Shown: positions 52,620 through 62,449 of the stretch, one piece after another
Position numbering within the stretch: the first letter of the stretch is position 1
Layout: each line of letters starts with the position of its first letter
DNA from: Angelakisella massiliensis
GTDB lineage: Bacteria > Bacillota > Clostridia > Oscillospirales > Ruminococcaceae
DNA: 64,000 nucleotides
Direction of reading: 5' to 3'
Assembly (NCBI RefSeq): GCF_900104675.1
Contig: NZ_LT629944.1
Coordinates: 828,199-892,198, forward strand
Translations under genes and position numbers: made by a program
Notes under the pieces: generated by a model
What the model was told of the DNA's origin: nothing
Database searches by the model: none
Seen by the model: the letters and a program-made list of their open reading frames with translations, nothing else

Positions 52620-53729
52620 ATGAAGATTCGGGCTACATGGAAAAAGCGGATATGGGGAATGGCACTGGCGCTTTGCATCACGCTCCCAGCGCTTGCCCAG
52701 CCTGCTTTGGCTGCGGAAGAATATATACCCGGCAATCCCCGCTGGTCAGGCTACAAAAATCAAGTGCAGTGGGATAAGCCGGAAAACGCCGGTTCCAGCG
52801 ACAGTTTCGAGTACGAGGCTCATCTGCTTCTCGAAGGCGAGGTGTTGGAAAACCAGACGTCGGAGATCCAGCCCTATGTCTTTTTCTCATCCGATACCGT
52901 GACCCTGCCGCAGGAGGAATACACCATCCGGGTGCGTGCCCGGTGGATTATGATCGTCGGGGATCCGGACGGCCAATATATGGTAGCCGATGTTGGGGAC
53001 TGGGGGCCCTGGGCCTCCAGCGGCCCGGAAGCAGACGGGCCGGCCCCTGCTGCGGCTGGCTCCGGGAAGGTGGAACTCACCTTTCCGGATAACGGCGTGT
53101 CCGTCTCCCTCCAAGCGGATTTATCGGAGGATGCAGAGCTCTATGCCGATACAATGGCGGCGGAAAGCCTGCTCTGCGCCGATCCCGGACTGGAAGCCCA
53201 GCTGCCAGGGCTTTTATCGGTCTATGAGATTTCGATCCGGCAAAGCGGCAGACGGCTGGAGCTGGGGGACATTCCGATAGAGATCCGCATCCCCTTAAAT
53301 GATCATCTGAAAAGCCAAAGCCATCATCAGGCGGTTTATCTCGGTGAGGAGCCGGAGCCTCTTGAAACCGTTTCCGAGGGCGACGCTTTGATTTTTGAAG
53401 CCCCTTCCCCGGGGCGGATCGCTATCCTCGGATCCGACAAGCCCTTTGTGCCGGTAGCCGCTTCCTCGGATAGCCCACAGTCTGAAGCGTCTGGAACTGC
53501 TTCCATGGAAAGCAAAACCCCGGAAACCTCCGCTCAGGCGTCCGATGGCAACGGCTCTGAAGAACCAGTCTCACCGGACAGTCCGCAGGCAGAGGAACCC
53601 GAACCGGAAAAGGATGACGGCGAAACTTCCTATATGGCGGTTGGGCTGATCGTTGCCGCAGCAGTTGCAGCAGGGGTTACGGCTTTTATCCTCCTTGCAC
53701 GCAGAAAAAAAGCATCATCTCATAAATAG
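52620..53729 (+). CDS. Secreted protein with C-terminal membrane anchor
   Basis: 369 residues. Signal peptide (KRIWGMALALCITLPALAQP, cleavage near ALAAEE), a fibronectin-like beta domain start (PGNPRWSGYKNQVQWDKPEN), a second domain (about 140-275), then a Ser/Pro/Glu-rich wall-spanning linker. It ends in a membrane helix (YMAVGLIVAAAVAAGVTAFI) and the basic tail LARRKKASSHK. This is the layout of cell-surface proteins without an LPXTG signal. It is the last complete gene of the operon. Confidence 0.75.
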   Translation: MKIRATWKKRIWGMALALCITLPALAQPALAAEEYIPGNPRWSGYKNQVQWDKPENAGSSDSFEYEAHLLLEGEVLENQTSEIQPYVFFSSDTVTLPQEEYTIRVRARWIMIVGDPDGQYMVADVGDWGPWASSGPEADGPAPAAAGSGKVELTFPDNGVSVSLQADLSEDAELYADTMAAESLLCADPGLEAQLPGLLSVYEISIRQSGRRLELGDIPIEIRIPLNDHLKSQSHHQAVYLGEEPEPLETVSEGDALIFEAPSPGRIAILGSDKPFVPVAASSDSPQSEASGTASMESKTPETSAQASDGNGSEEPVSPDSPQAEEPEPEKDDGETSYMAVGLIVAAAVAAGVTAFILLARRKKASSHK

Positions 53730-53825
53730 GATGAGACTATCAGAACCATACAAACATCGGGATACCATGCCATTGTATCCTGTCCAGCTTTATCCCCGGC
53801 AAAGCCGGAAAAAGGAGGAGAGCTC

Positions 53826-53985
53826 ATGAAGAGACTGATTGCAGTGTTGCTGACCATTTGCATCGCTGCTGGATTGCCCGTAGCGGCATTCGCGGAAAAC
53901 GGACCGTCTTCCGGAGAATGGAGCAGCGCCTGGATTCAACTGATTCAAGGAGAAGAAGCGCAGCTTCTATTCAGCAGCAGCGAGC
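53826..53985 (+). pseudogene. Signal-peptide fragment of a lost secreted protein
   Basis: ATG 53826 after AAAGGAGG begins a clear signal peptide (MKRLIAVLLTICIAAGLPVA) and about 30 mature residues (NGPSSGEWSSAWIQLIQGEE). At about 53985 the reading frame runs into an antisense piece of an antiporter gene, so the rest of the protein is foreign and meaningless. It probably was the seventh gene of the envelope operon. Confidence 0.65.
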
Positions 53986-54314
53986 CGGCTGTCGAAGTAG
54001 ACCTGCCCGGTTTCATTCACTCGCTGATATGCCTTCCGCATCCGCCCCCACTTGGGGATCAGGCCATAGGCGAACAGGGGGACGATGATTACGGCGGCGA
54101 TGGCGTAGAAGGTAAAGGGGATGATGTGGTAGAAGGTGTCAATAGCACTGCCGTAGCCCAGCTCCGGGATACCGGCTTCGGCGTAGAACAGACCGGCGAA
54201 GAAGACCGCCCATGTGGAGAAGGGCAGCAGAGCGCAGACTGGGGCGCCGGTGGAGTCGATGATGTAGGACTGGGCCTCCCGAGGGATCTTGTGGTTGTCG
54301 GACAGCCTTCTCAT
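53967..54314 (-). pseudogene. C-terminal fragment of an NhaC-type Na+/H+ antiporter
   Basis: The minus strand reads RRLSDNHKIPREAQSYIIDS, then TGAPVCALLPFSTWAVFFAG and two more hydrophobic stretches ending ...NETGQVYFDSRLAAAE, typical of the C-terminal third of NhaC-like antiporters. Both the upstream part and a natural 3' end are missing; the stop codon is supplied by the junction with the signal-peptide fragment. It shows that the cargo boundary was built by illegitimate joining. Confidence 0.7.
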
Positions 54315-54361
54315 GCAAGTACTCAGGTTTATCGAGCGGGAAATTAAGCGAGGGAAGCATT

Positions 54362-55126
54362 ATGTTAAGGAAAAAATCAAAAAGGCATTTTTATATAGTA
54401 ACAGTAATAATGGTTCTTCTCGTAATATGGACCGCATGGAGCAATACAACTGTGGGGATTACGCACTATACGGTTGCAAGCGATAGGCTCCCTGCTTCAT
54501 TTGATCATTATAGTATTGTTGTCGTTTCTGACCTACACAATGCCGAATTCGGTGAAAACAACAGTCAATTAATAAAATTGATAGAAAAAGAAAAGCCTGA
54601 TATTATTGTAATAACTGGGGATTTGGTAGATTCCAACAAGACCAATATTGATATAGCCCAAAAACTCGTGGGAACTCTTACAGGGATTGCACCTTGCTAT
54701 TATGTAACAGGAAATCATGAGGCATGGCTTGGTGAGCAATATCAGGAATTAGAAAGTATATTGCTTGATGAAGGTGTTGCTATTCTCCATGATAGAGCAG
54801 TACAATTGATAAAAAACACGGAAAGCATACAGCTTGCTGGCTTAGATGACCCCGATTTTACAGATAGAGCCCCCCTTCAGCAAAGCATGATAAAAACGAA
54901 AATCAATAATATGAATCTAACTGACAATTATTGTGTGTTGCTTTCACACAGACCAGAAGCATTTGAAGACTATGTATCCGAAAATATTGACCTTGTTTTG
55001 AGTGGCCATGCACACGGAGGACAGTTTCGCTTACCTATTATCGGTGGAATAGTGGCGCCTAATCAAGGATTGTTTCCAAAGTACGATGCCGGGATATACT
55101 CAGAAAATTATACAACTATGGTTGTA
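54362..55126 (+). pseudogene. Metallophosphoesterase truncated at its C-terminus
   Basis: About 255 codons. N-terminal membrane helix (FYIVTVIMVLLVIWTAW), then the calcineurin-type motifs VVSDLHNAEFG, VITGDLVDS, VTGNHEAW and LSGHAHGGQFR, as in YkuE/YaeI-type phosphoesterases. At TTMVVS the frame joins the res gene, and the final ~20-30 residues are missing and replaced by a frame-shifted read of res. Catalytic residues are all present. It is AT-rich and probably of different origin from its neighbours. AGGGAAG precedes ATG. Confidence 0.82.
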
Positions 55127-57597
55127 AGTATCAGGATGTGCTGCCCGGCGTTCCCAACCTTTGCTTCAAGGTGCCCACCGGCGGCGGAAAAACCTTCCTC
55201 GCCTGCAGCGCCGTCCGGCCTGTGTTTGACGCACTGCCGTTTACCAAGACTAAGGCGGTGGTGTGGCTGGTGCCGTCCGACGCAATTCTGACGCAAACCG
55301 CAAAAGCCCTAAAAGACCCGCGCCATCCTTACCGGCAGAAAATTGATGTGGATTTCGGAGGGCGGGTAGAGGTTTATACCAAGCAGGAGCTTTTGAACGG
55401 GCAGAATTTCAACCCAACTGCCGTCACCGAACAGCTCTCCATCATGGTGCTGTCCTACGATTCTTTCCGCGGTCGGGGCAAAGAGGGCTTAAAAGCCTAT
55501 CAGGAGAACAGCAATCTTGCCGCCTTTGCCAAAGTGCTGGGCGCGCCGGAAAACCCCATTGAGAATGCGGATGAAACGGCGCTGTTTCAGGTCATCAACC
55601 AACTCAATCCACTGGTGGTCGTGGACGAGAGCCACCATGCCCGATCCGAGTTGAGTATAGAAATGCTCGCCAATTTTAACCCCTGCTTTGTGCTGGACTT
55701 GACCGCCACACCCAAAAAGCGCAGCAACATCATCTCCTATGTGGATGCGGTGCAGCTCAAGGCGGAGCACATGGTCAAGCTTCCGGTGATCGTCTATAAC
55801 CGGGACAGCCAGGCTGAGGTGCTGATGGACACGATTGACCTTCGGGATAGGTTGGAAGAAATCGCCAACGCAGAATATCAGAACGGTGGAAAGTACATCC
55901 GCCCCATTGCCCTGTTCCAAGCACAGCCAAAGGGGAAGGAGGACGCAACCACCTTTGAAAAAATGCGGAAAGAACTGGTGGAAGCCGGGATTCCCGCCGG
56001 ACACATAGCCATCCGCACCGCCGATGTGAACGAGCTGAAAAACGTGGATTTGCTGTCCCCGGATTGTTCGATACGGTACATCGTCACGGTAAACGCGCTG
56101 AAAGAGGGCTGGGACTGCCCGTTTGCCTATATTCTGGCTTCTCTTGCCAACAAGACCAGTCAGGTGGATGTGGAGCAGATTTTGGGGCGTATTCTGCGCC
56201 TGCCCTACACCGCCGAGCACAAAGCAAAAGCCCTGAATATGTCCTATGTGCTGACTTCTTCCAACGACTTTAACGATACAGTACAGCAGATCATCCGCGG
56301 GCTGAACAGCGCGGGATTCAGCGACCGGGATTACCGGCTTGCCGAGCCGATAGAACCTGCTAAACCTGCTCCCGTGCCGGAACAGCTTCCGATGTTCGAG
56401 CCGGAAACCGCGCAGGATGACTTTGCCGGGCTGGACGGGAAATCCATCTGGGCAAAGCTGCAACGGCGCAGGGAGAGCGAAAAAACGCCGGATTCCGCCC
56501 CTAAAGCAGACAGTATGCTTGCCGAGGCCCGGCAGGCGGGCGACGCATACAATCAGGCGGTGCAGGGCGCGGACAACGATCCGTTTGCTGCCGTTCTGCC
56601 GTGGGAGGTGCGGGACAAAGTGAACACATTTCCTATCATCCCCCAATATCGAGGGAGCGTGGACGGGCTGCTGATCCCGCAGTTCTTCCAGGTGATCCCG
56701 CAATCCCTGTTTACGAACGGGGATAAGGTGCTGCTGAGCAAGGAGCAGCTTGCCGACGGCTTCACTTTGAAAGGTAAAGCATACGATATTGATTTTGATG
56801 CGGCAGACGATGAGATCGTCAAGGTCGATGTGGCGTCTGGCCGCAGTGTGCCGAGGGCTTACCAGATGGAAGCCGCCGACCAGCGGTATTTCAAGGAATA
56901 TTTCAGCAATCTCCCATCGGAAAGCCGAGTGCGCCAGTGCAAGGACATGATGATCCACCAGTTGGACAAGCTGAACATGGTGGATGGCGGAGATTTACGC
57001 GCTTATGTCAATCTCATTGTGGACGGGATGGATCGGGAACAGCTTGCCGCTATGGAAAAGGCCCCACTGGGCTTTGCGGCAAAAATCCGTGCCAAAATCG
57101 AAAGCCTGCTGGATCAACATTACAAGGAGACCTTCTTCACATGGCTGGACCGTGGCAAAATTGTGTGCGAGCCGTCCTACCGTCTGCCATCGGCAATCCA
57201 TCCAACAAGCAGCACGGCGATTTACGGAAAGTCGCTCTATGAGGCTGAGGAGGGCATGAACGAGCTGGAACAAGAGCTAGTGAAGCGGCTGACAGCCATT
57301 CCCAATGTGCTTTGGTGGCACCGGAATATCGCCCGGCACGGCTTTGCCATCAACGGCTACTTCAACCACTACCCTGATATTATGATTATGACACAAAGCG
57401 GCAAAATCATCCTTGCCGAAACCAAGGGTGATCACCTGAAAAACGACGACAGTCAGGAGAAGATCGAACTGGGTGCGGCTTGGCGGAACGCAGCGGGAAA
57501 TCGGTACCGCTATTACATGGTGTTCCAAGACGGGGAAAATCTGCCGCATGGAGCAGTGAGCATGGGGCAGTTCTTGGAGACTGTTGAAGCCTTATAA
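55123..57597 (+). pseudogene. res: Second type III Res gene, N-terminus missing
   Basis: About 824 codons from the junction: KYQDVLPGVPNLCFKVPTGG gives Walker A (CFKVPTGGGKTFLA) almost at once, whereas intact relatives have some tens of residues before it. DESHHARSE is motif II, VLDLTATPKK motif III, and DVEQILGRILRLPY motif VI. The C-terminal nuclease is present (YFNHYPDIMIMTQ...ILAETKGDH). Partner of the broken mod at 41033. A GTG at 55138 could start a product, but without a ribosome site. Confidence 0.85.
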
Positions 57598-57631
57598 CAA
57601 GTGAATGACCGCATCTCATGTTTTCTGATGG

Positions 57632-57661
57632 GGCAGCAGAGAAATCTGCTGCCTCTTTCTT
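57632..57661 (+). terminator. Terminator after the res remnant
   Basis: GGCAGCAGA (57632-57640), loop GAAA, TCTGCTGCC (57645-57653), followed by TCTTTCTT. Confidence 0.8.
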
Positions 57662-57680
57662 ATGGTGACTACCCTATGAA

Positions 57681-57727
57681 AAAGATGAGCACGAACCGTT
57701 TGTATAGGCCGTGCTCATCTTTGTGTT
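57681..57727. terminator. Second terminator near the right end of element 2
   Basis: AAAGATGAGCACG (57681-57693) pairs perfectly with CGTGCTCATCTTT (57710-57722), then GTGTTTTC. Works from either side. Confidence 0.7.
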
Positions 57728-57775
57728 TTCTTAGAGTAGTAGTGCTCTTCTCCACCTGCAAATCAGTCGGTTTCT

Positions 57776-57797
57776 CTACGCCATTTTTACGCCATTT
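57776..57797 (+). repeat. Right direct repeat of mobile element 2
   Basis: Identical 22 bp to 35161-35182, again with ACGCCATTT twice. Together they bracket element 2. Confidence 0.75.
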
Positions 57798-58456
57798 CTG
57801 CGTGGGGCTGCATAGAGAAATATGAACTTATAATTTGGTCGGTTTTGCGTAAAACGGCGCTGTATCAGGCTCTAGCGGTGTTTGTGGAGAAGTATGAAGA
57901 TATGGAATCCGGCGTCTGAATGCCGATTCCTAATTTCATTGTTTTTCCAGAACCTTTCCTCTTTTTGATAGCCTTTGGGGAGAGGGCGGATAAAAAATCC
58001 CGGCTCTCCCTCACCGGGGGCGAACATCACCGGAGAAGGCGTTTGCACAGTTCCTATTATAATGCCTCCCGCAGCCTGCCGCAACCCTGGAAGGGACCAA
58101 AGACTCCCCTCAAAGGGAAAACCGGCCTTTCCCTGGGGACGCCTTCTCCCCCCGCCGCTCAAACAGACTGATTATACCCAATTCTTTTCCGGGAAGCAAG
58201 GGCTGGTGCCGTTTTTTGTCCCCAAGGTTTCAAAAGAGGCGTATTTCCACAGAAAAGCTGTTTTTCATTCAAATATTTGTAACCTATCTTGCGGGAAAAC
58301 GAGTATAATAGTAAAATGAAAGTGAACTGATTTTTTACGCTGGCGGAAGGATTGTTTCCCCAGTGTGACAAGCCCCCCGGCGGACAGAGGCGGACCCCGT
58401 CCTTGGCCGAACCCTCCGTCCGTCAGACAAGCAAATGAAAAAGGAGGCCCTTTGTT

Positions 58457-59152
58457 ATGGCTATGGGAAAGATCCTGGTGGCGGACGACGACAAGAATAT
58501 CTGCGAACTGCTTCGGCTGTATCTGGAAAAGGAAAACTACACCGTGGTCATGGCCCACGACGGCGAGGCGGCGGTGGAGAAATTCAACGCCGAAAACCCC
58601 GACCTGGTGCTGCTGGATATCATGATGCCCAAGCTGGACGGCTGGCAGGTCTGCCGGGAGATCCGCAAAAAATCCAACGCCCCCATTATTATGATCACCG
58701 CCAAGGGCGAAACCTTTGACAAGGTGCTGGGCCTGGAGCTGGGGGCTGACGATTATGTGGTCAAGCCCTTTGACACCAAGGAGATCGTTGCCCGTATCAA
58801 GGCGGTGCTGCGGCGCACCACCTCCGGCACTGCTCCTGTCAACGAGGTCAAGGAAGTCAGCTATGACAAGCTGGTGGTCAACATGACCCGGTATGAGCTG
58901 AAGGTCAACGGCAAGGTGGTGGACACTCCTCCCAAGGAGCTGGAGCTGCTGTTCCATCTGGCCAGCAATCCCAACCGGGTCTACACCCGTGACCAGCTGC
59001 TGGACGAGGTATGGGGCTTTGAGTATTACGGCGACAGCCGTACTGTAGACGTGCATATCAAGCGCCTTCGTGAAAAGCTGGAGGGCGTATCGGACCAGTG
59101 GTGCCTGAAAACCGTATGGGGCGTGGGCTACAAGTTCGAGGTCAAGGAATAA
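58457..59152 (+). CDS. OmpR/PhoB-family response regulator
   Basis: 231 residues. Receiver domain with the acidic pocket VADDDKN (Asp10-12), phospho-acceptor Asp54 in LVLLDIMMPKLDGW, and Lys in DDYVVKPFD. The C-terminal winged helix has PPKELELLFHLASNPNRVYT, then GDSRTVDVHIKRLREKL. AAGGAGG is 9 bp before ATG. It is followed by its histidine kinase gene (127-bp gap) and then HtrA, the layout of an envelope-stress or cell-wall two-component system. Confidence 0.95.
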   Translation: MAMGKILVADDDKNICELLRLYLEKENYTVVMAHDGEAAVEKFNAENPDLVLLDIMMPKLDGWQVCREIRKKSNAPIIMITAKGETFDKVLGLELGADDYVVKPFDTKEIVARIKAVLRRTTSGTAPVNEVKEVSYDKLVVNMTRYELKVNGKVVDTPPKELELLFHLASNPNRVYTRDQLLDEVWGFEYYGDSRTVDVHIKRLREKLEGVSDQWCLKTVWGVGYKFEVKE

Positions 59153-59279
59153 ACGGCCTTCCGTTTCCTTCGGGCCATGGCCTGAAGCGGAAAAGGCACT
59201 GTCAGGCGGGGGGAATCTCCCGCCTGTTTGCAAAAAGGCCGCTTTTTAAAGTCGGTATACAGGAGGACAAAAGGCCTGC

Positions 59280-60773
59280 ATGAAAAACAAAAGCCTATTT
59301 CAGCGGTATTTTTATATCTGCTTTACCATGATCCTGCTGAGTATGTTTATTTTGGGGGCTATTTTTCTGGTATTTGCTTCCCAGTACTTCAAGGAGGACA
59401 AATATACCCTTCTCTCCCAAAACCTGGATCAGGCGGCGGATCTGACAGTGGATTGCATGATCCAGATCGGCGGAGTGGTGCATATCACCAGCAATGTGGA
59501 AAACTACTATAACACCATTGGAGAATCCATCGGCGCCGATATTTATCTGGCGGATATGCGGGATGGCCGCATCCTCTACAGCGGCGGCGCGGGGGGCAGC
59601 GAGCATCAGCTGGAGTATGTGCCCATGTCGGTGATGGAAAGCTTCCGCACCAAAGCGGTGTATACCGAGACCGGACGGATGAAGGGGCTGTATGAATCGG
59701 CTCACTACACCGTGGGCAAGCCCATCCTTTCTCCCGGCAACCGGGTCATCTGCGCGGTGTTCGCCTCCACCTCGGCATCGGCTCTGTCCACCTTCCTGGT
59801 GGATATCTTCCAGATGTTCGTCCTCAGCGCTGTGGTGGTGATGATCCTGGCCAGCATCATCATCTACTTTGTCACCAGCAATATGATCCGCCCTCTGCGG
59901 CAGATGCTGGTGGCCACCGGCAGCTTTGCCCGGGGTGATTTTTCCATCCGGGTGCCGGTGGAAGGGGATGACGAGGTGTCCATGCTGGCGGCAGCCTTCA
60001 ACGCCATGGCCTCTTCCCTGGCCACTTTGGAGCAAAGCCGCCGGTCCTTTACCGCCAATGTCTCCCATGAGCTGAAAACTCCCATGACCACCATCGGCGG
60101 ATTCATTGACGGCATTCTGGACGGCACCATTCCTCCCGAGAAGCAGAACTACTATCTGCAGATCGTCTCCACCGAGGTCAAGCGTCTGTCCCGGATGGTA
60201 CGGGCGATGCTCAACCTGTCCCGGATCGAGGCGGGAGAGCTGAAAATCAATCCTGAGCCGGTGGAGATCACCGATATCGTCACCCGCACCACCCTGATGT
60301 TTGAAAAGCCCCTGACGGATAAAAACATTGAGGTGCGGGGCCTGGATACGGAAAAACGGATGGTGGAAGCCGATCCCGATATGATCCAGCAGGTGGTATA
60401 CAACCTCATTGAGAACGCCGTGAAATTTGTCAATCCCGGCGGATATCTGGAATTCCGCTATTGGGAAGAGGGGGACCGCACACTGGTGGCGGTGAGAAAT
60501 TCCGGCGAGGGCATCCAGTCGGAGGAACTCAACCGGGTGTTCGACCGCTTCTATAAATCCGATAAGTCCCGCAGCAAGGACAAAAGCGGTGTGGGACTGG
60601 GACTGTATATCGTCCGTACCATCATCAACCTCCATGGAGGAGAGATCTTTATCCGCAGCGAAGTGGGCCAGTACACTGAGTTTGTTTTCAGCCTTACCAC
60701 CTGTCCCCAGAAAAAGCAGCCCCGCTTCCGCAAGGCGGAAAAAGAGAATCTGCCTTCTCAGAAAACGGAATAA
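59280..60773 (+). CDS. Membrane sensor histidine kinase
   Basis: 497 residues. TM1 about 12-33, an extracellular sensor domain of ~150 residues, TM2 about 184-205, then HAMP. The H-box is FTANVSHELKTPMTTIGGFI with phospho-His263, the N-box is VVYNLIENAVKFV, and the G-boxes are DKSGVGLGLYIVRTI. Phosphorylates the regulator encoded upstream. The signal is unknown. Confidence 0.95.
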   Translation: MKNKSLFQRYFYICFTMILLSMFILGAIFLVFASQYFKEDKYTLLSQNLDQAADLTVDCMIQIGGVVHITSNVENYYNTIGESIGADIYLADMRDGRILYSGGAGGSEHQLEYVPMSVMESFRTKAVYTETGRMKGLYESAHYTVGKPILSPGNRVICAVFASTSASALSTFLVDIFQMFVLSAVVVMILASIIIYFVTSNMIRPLRQMLVATGSFARGDFSIRVPVEGDDEVSMLAAAFNAMASSLATLEQSRRSFTANVSHELKTPMTTIGGFIDGILDGTIPPEKQNYYLQIVSTEVKRLSRMVRAMLNLSRIEAGELKINPEPVEITDIVTRTTLMFEKPLTDKNIEVRGLDTEKRMVEADPDMIQQVVYNLIENAVKFVNPGGYLEFRYWEEGDRTLVAVRNSGEGIQSEELNRVFDRFYKSDKSRSKDKSGVGLGLYIVRTIINLHGGEIFIRSEVGQYTEFVFSLTTCPQKKQPRFRKAEKENLPSQKTE

Positions 60774-60939
60774 GGCGGCGCAGTCATAAAAGGGGTCGAA
60801 AACAGAAAAATATTTATCGGCTGGTCAAATCAAGTTTACATTTCTTTGGTATATTTTTTCACTGGATTATTTCACTGGATCACAGCAGTGCATCAAAGCC
60901 GCCGGCATATCCGGGGGCACAGGAACGGAGCGAAAAATC

Positions 60940-62379
60940 ATGAACGATCAATTCAATCAACAGGATCCCCGGCAGTTGGATCAGGAATCCACCCAGCGGC
61001 CCTATCAGCCGGATTATTATGCCAACGGTCAAAATAACGGCTACAGCGGTCAGAGCGGCTCCAGCGGGCAAGGCGGACAGAATAACGGCTGGCAGAATTA
61101 TGACCGCCAGTGGCAAAACGGCGGCAGCTACGGTTATCAGCGGGGCAATGGGCCTTATCAGTGGAATTTCGATCAAATGCATCAGACAGATCACCAAAAC
61201 CGCAGTCCCAAAAAGAAAAATCACGGTCTGCGGGTGTTCGGCGTCATTCTGGGAAGCATCGCAGGACTGGTGCTGGTTTGCTTTGCCGCCTACGGCGGTT
61301 ATGTGGCCGCTACCGGCAGCGTTCCCCAGCTGTCTTCTCCCACCCAGGAAAGTCAGCAGGAACCCTCCGGCGAGCCATCGGTGAACAGCGTTCCTGATGT
61401 CACCCTGGAGGACAAGCCTCAGGGCGAGTCTGCTGCCGCTTCCGACGGCGGAATGGCCAATACCGAGATCTACACCAAATGCTCTCCCTCCGTGGTGGGG
61501 ATCGTCAGCTACCTGGGTACCACCAGCTATGGCTACAGTGAGCAGAGCCAGGGCTCCGGCATCATCATGAGCGAGGATGGCTACATCATTACAAACGCTC
61601 ATGTGGTGGAAGGAGCGATGGATCTGGAGGTGGTCCTTTCCACCGGTGAAACCTATGACGGCGTAGTGGTAGGTTCCGACAGCCAGACCGATCTGGCGGT
61701 GGTAAAAATCGAGGCGGAGGGACTGACCGCGGCTGAATTCGGCAATTCCGATCAGCTGCTGGTGGGAGAACGGGTGGTTGCCATCGGCAATCCCGGCGGT
61801 CTCCAGTTTGCCACCTCTTTGACTGTAGGCTATGTCTCCGCCCTCAACCGGGAGATCGCTGCCGGTGACGCGGGATATACCATTGAGTGCATCCAAACCG
61901 ACGCGGCCATCAATCCCGGCAACTCCGGCGGCGCTCTGATCAATGCTTACGGACAGGTGGTGGGCATCAACTCCGCCAAAATCGCCATGGAAGGCTATGA
62001 GGGCATGGGCTTTGCCATCCCCATCAACGATGCCATGCCCATCATCACCGATATCATCACCAATGGAAAAGTCACCGGCCGGGCCATGCTGGGCATTACC
62101 GCCCAACAGGTACAGCTGGAGGAGGCTCAATATTACGGCACACCTCTGGGGCTGCGGATCTATTCCTTCGTGGAAGGGGCCGATATCCAGGCCAAGGGAG
62201 CAAAAGAAGGGGACATCATCACCCACATTGAGGGCAAACCCGTTTACTCTTTCAATGAAAGCGCCGAGATCCTTCAGGATTACGCGCCGGGAGATACTGT
62301 CACCATCACCATCTACCGTTTGGATAACCGGAGCAAGAGCAGCACCTTTGATCTGGACATTGTCCTGATGGGCTCCTGA
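60940..62379 (+). CDS. HtrA/DegP-like membrane-anchored serine protease with PDZ domain
   Basis: 479 residues. A Gln/Asn/Gly/Tyr-rich cytoplasmic N-terminus (about 1-85) is followed by one membrane helix (about 98-120). The trypsin-like domain has the triad His221 (ITNAHVV), Asp251 (SQTDLAVVKI) and Ser329 (NPGNSGGALI), and a C-terminal PDZ domain ends the protein (AQYYGTPLGLRIYSFVEGAD, GDIITHIEGKPV). It degrades or refolds damaged surface and secreted proteins. It lies 166 bp after the kinase; control by the two-component system upstream is likely, by inference. Confidence 0.94.
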   Translation: MNDQFNQQDPRQLDQESTQRPYQPDYYANGQNNGYSGQSGSSGQGGQNNGWQNYDRQWQNGGSYGYQRGNGPYQWNFDQMHQTDHQNRSPKKKNHGLRVFGVILGSIAGLVLVCFAAYGGYVAATGSVPQLSSPTQESQQEPSGEPSVNSVPDVTLEDKPQGESAAASDGGMANTEIYTKCSPSVVGIVSYLGTTSYGYSEQSQGSGIIMSEDGYIITNAHVVEGAMDLEVVLSTGETYDGVVVGSDSQTDLAVVKIEAEGLTAAEFGNSDQLLVGERVVAIGNPGGLQFATSLTVGYVSALNREIAAGDAGYTIECIQTDAAINPGNSGGALINAYGQVVGINSAKIAMEGYEGMGFAIPINDAMPIITDIITNGKVTGRAMLGITAQQVQLEEAQYYGTPLGLRIYSFVEGADIQAKGAKEGDIITHIEGKPVYSFNESAEILQDYAPGDTVTITIYRLDNRSKSSTFDLDIVLMGS

Positions 62380-62425
62380 CGGACAAAAAGTTTACCTCTG
62401 CAACTGAAAAATCATCTGCTCAAAA

Positions 62426-62449
62426 GGCGGCGGGGACCAGTCCCCGCCG
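62426..62449. terminator. Terminator-like hairpin, first copy flanking structured repeat C
   Basis: GGCGGGGAC, CA, GTCCCCGCC within a 24-bp block that recurs exactly at 62654-62677. It lies 47 bp after the HtrA stop but lacks a T-run here. Confidence 0.65.

Larger units (their letters stand above)
35161..57797. mobile_element. Mobile element 2: tyrosine-integrase mobilizable element with a rearranged cargo (about 22.6 kb)
   Basis: Identical 22-bp direct repeats starting CTACGCCATTTTTACG lie at 35161-35182 and 57776-57797. The left one is 26 bp beyond the integrase stop. Between them are int, xis, DnaC-like, RepA-like and mobC genes, iterons, a candidate oriT, an AbiE module, a broken type III system and an envelope operon. 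The repeats may be the att core or integrase arm sites, so the true ends could lie some tens of bases further out (a shared TTTTGCGT lies outside both repeats). No relaxase or conjugation genes remain. Confidence 0.75.
57598..58456. other. Intergenic region with two terminators and the right end of element 2
   Basis: No complete gene. After the right direct repeat, codons at about 57847-57919 read LRKTALYQALAVFVEKYEDM, possibly the C-terminal scrap of a lost gene. From 57920 to 58456 I see only AT- and GC-rich stretches and the promoter area of the response regulator (TATAAT at about 58303-58308, no good -35). Confidence 0.45.

Noticed and set aside
53826-54347. 173-codon frame as a real secreted protein
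   Set aside because: Only the first ~53 codons look natural; the rest is antisense of an NhaC-type antiporter.
57847-57919. Plus-strand codons LRKTALYQALAVFVEKYEDM as a gene
   Set aside because: Too short, no start signal, and it lies at the element border; at most a remnant, so only mentioned in the gap entry.
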